A DNA stretch of 64,000 nt. Source: Tranzscheliella williamsii (taxonomy: Eukaryota > Basidiomycota > Ustilaginomycetes > Ustilaginales > Ustilaginaceae). The translations under genes and the position numbers were made by a program. Numbering within the stretch: position 1 is the stretch's first letter; each line of letters opens with the position of its first letter. This document shows, piece by piece, positions 62,371-64,000 of the stretch. The DNA lies in contig JALBYF010000003.1 of NCBI GenBank assembly GCA_023212725.1, positions 310,001 through 374,000 on the forward strand, read 5' to 3'. The notes below the pieces were generated by a model. It saw nothing but the letters and a program-made list of their open reading frames with translations. It was not told where the DNA came from and ran no database searches.

Positions 62371-63521
62371 GGTGATTGTGAGAGCAAGACGATGAGTCAC
62401 GCGATCACTGATGAGACGGTTCGTGTCCGTCCGAGAATATAAGGCCTGTAATGAAGTCTTGTCGTCCGAAAGATAGATGCCCGCCAGATGATAAGATGAG
62501 ATGTCTGGGCGTTCACTTACTCCTTCGAGTCCATCTCAGGCCGCTATGTCCGACGACACTGCGGACCCAGCTGATACGCAGATCTGGCACCGAGGGCGAT
62601 TGCGGCGCCAACAGGTGGCTAGCGAGAAAAGGTAGAGGAGAAAGAGGGAGAAGAAGTAGAGAAGGGAGGCCCGGAAGAGGAAGGGTTGGGAGCACGGTGT
62701 ATGTAGACTGGGAGGGTTAAAGTCACAGTGTGATTTGCGGATGAGTGACAGTGTGACGGTGGGAGGATGAGCGTAGGTGTGAGTGTCGCGGCAACCGTAA
62801 AGTGCGAGAAAGCTTAATCGGGATCCGACTTCGGCGCGTCGGGTTGGCCGACGAGGTTAAAGTTGGGCGAGTGAGAATGTGACTTGAGGCGATGGCTGTG
62901 ACTGTAAGCGCAGTGAGGACGTATTCGAGTCGACCTGCATAGAGTCACGATTCGAGGCGGAGACGGTATACTCTATGGATGTGCTGCGCAAGGTCAGCTG
63001 CACCATACTGCCCTGTTTGATGCCAAACGCTCGCGCGCACCAACCCATCGCGGCCGAGTCAGAGATAGCTCACACCCAAACCTGCGCACGCGAATGCGCC
63101 CTAGGACGCTTGCAAGCATACCGACGATCGAGAGCCCGGTGCCTGACCGCACGCATGAACGTGAACCCTTGTCGAGTGTCAGATCCCCACCCACACACGC
63201 CCCCTTTTTCCTTGGCTGAGCAGCCACTTTTGAGATTCGACGACCTAACACGGCGGGGTTCTCAAGCTAGACCAGGCGTGCCAAGAACCGGGCACGTTCT
63301 TCGCGAGTATGGTCTGGTCCTTTGGGTGCAACTCCGTCTCATCGGCTTAGGCAGCCGCGCTTCAGGCTGCACGTGTGTAGGTGTGCGTACTGGTGAGAAT
63401 ACAGTAGGCTGGACGGAAGACGAGGCGGAAGAGTCGGCCGGAGTGCGGGTGTTCTGGTGATCAAGCTGGCAGGGTTCAGGCGCGCGGTTGCGGGTATAGA
63501 GCGCGGGTGCGCGGGCTGAAA
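62371..63521. other. Intergenic: upstream region of the Sel1-repeat gene, 3' flank of MED7
   Basis: About 1.15 kb. Contains two motif clusters (AGTCACAGTGTGA 62721-62733 with GTGACAGTGTGAC 62745-62757; CTGTGACTGTAA 62896-62907) and an inverted repeat at 62837-62853. No supported gene. Confidence 0.45.
62837..62853. repeat. Perfect 6-bp inverted repeat with 5-bp spacer
   Basis: CGTCGG (62837-62842) and CCGACG (62848-62853) flank GTTGG. The geometry resembles a dimeric zinc-cluster factor site (CGG...CCG). It sits about 470 bp upstream of the Sel1-repeat gene, between two CTGTGAC-type motifs. Confidence 0.4.
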
Positions 63522-64000
63522 TCAGCCAGTCGCGCCGGCAGTCAGCATCTTCTTGAGCTCCTCGACCCTGCTCCGCATCTCTGCGCAGCGCCTGGAGCCG
63601 GGAAAAGCAGCGCATACGGAAATGTCAGTGTCCGTATGAACGTAGCTGGGTCTGTCTGAGTGCGTGAACGCGCGGTGCTTACTCTTGGATCAGCCGGGTC
63701 TCGGCTCTCCGCCTCTCGAGCTGCATCTGCATGACCAGCTTCAGCGTCTCCTTCGCCTGCACTGGCCGCAGCTCGTTGATCAGGAACTGCATGTTGATCA
63801 CCACGTTTTGGATATGCTTGAGGCGGTCTTTGGCTTCTGTCGACTGCGTCCAGAAGCCTGGGTTCTGCGCCAGTTGCTTCTGCTGTTCCTCTGGCGGCAG
63901 ATTCGCGTCTGGGACCGCAGGTACCCACACATCGTACGGCTGTGCTGGCTTCAGCAGATCCGCCGTGATCTCTCGGTATGTTTGCAGCAACGTCTGCAGC
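63522..64000 (-). CDS. MED7: Mediator subunit MED7 (N-terminal part outside window)
   Basis: Middle-module Mediator subunit bridging to RNA polymerase II. Visible exons: 64000-63683 and 63591-63522, with a 91-bp intron (GTAAGC...CCAG). The frame is open at the right edge, so the start lies beyond 64000. The diagnostic block is [25 protein letters not shown], the MED7 helix that pairs with MED21. It is followed by [18 protein letters not shown] and, in the last exon, [16 protein letters not shown] ending in a TGA at 63524-63522. Without splicing the frame would stop right after the first exon, which hides the true C-terminus. Confidence 0.88.

Noticed and set aside
1..64000. Mobile elements, CRISPR arrays, viral insertions, secondary-metabolite cluster
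   Set aside because: No transposase, reverse transcriptase, terminal repeats, spaced repeats, PKS/NRPS or viral domains were seen. All large ORFs are ordinary eukaryotic genes.

Overview
The window is nuclear DNA from a basidiomycete fungus. Compact genes, few and short introns, high GC, and the family content (a Hook-type motor adaptor, a GCK-III Ste20 kinase, a WW-WW-MyTH4-RhoGAP protein) point to Ustilaginomycotina, most likely a smut or smut-related yeast. The species cannot be named from sequence alone. I can support 26 protein genes, two of them cut by the window edges (DOT1 on the left, MED7 on the right). I found no tRNA, rRNA, transposon, CRISPR array, virus or secondary-metabolite cluster.

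Layout. 0-5 kb: 3' part of the histone H3K79 methyltransferase DOT1, a small membrane protein, and the GPI mannosyltransferase GPI18/PIG-V. 5-10.3 kb: the small GTPase ARL5, a METTL2/6/8-type tRNA m3C methyltransferase, TRAPP subunit TRS31 and a SIKE/FGFR1OP2-type STRIPAK coiled-coil protein. 10.8-21.3 kb: Hook adaptor HOK1, inositol-3-phosphate synthase INO1, a secreted multicopper oxidase and the ALG10 glucosyltransferase. 22-26 kb: a CaM-kinase-like kinase and a GCK-III kinase. Then comes a gene-free stretch of about 3.2 kb. 29-44.6 kb: a PEP-mutase/isocitrate-lyase family enzyme, a TFIIIC WD40 subunit, the RhoGAP and the CCR4-NOT scaffold NOT1. 46-54 kb: an expansin/GH45-like secreted protein, a ChaN/Tiki-fold protein and the endocytic scaffold EDE1. 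54-64 kb: proteasome assembly chaperone PAC2 head-to-head with proteasome subunit beta2 (PUP1), branched-chain aminotransferase, RNA polymerase II subunit RPB9, a Sel1-repeat Dsf2/Nif1-like protein and Mediator MED7.

Most genes are housekeeping and unrelated to their neighbours. The one functionally coherent pair is PAC2-PUP1, which shares a 480-bp promoter region. Splice joins were worked out from reading frame and GT-AG signals for ARL5, TRS31, the PEP-mutase-like gene, PAC2, PUP1 and MED7.

The most unusual signal is compositional. Many genes, especially the two members of tail-to-tail pairs, switch abruptly along the coding strand from synonymous codons ending in G to codons ending in C. 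This gives alternating G-rich and C-rich blocks, with sharp GC-skew reversals near 1.34, 2.32, 6.54, 7.9, 16.98, 29.76, 30.6, 53.85, 54.37, 56.9 and 59.87 kb. A second signal is a short motif, CTGTGACTGT and its reverse complement, that recurs in intergenic DNA. I see no new enzymatic or defence system.
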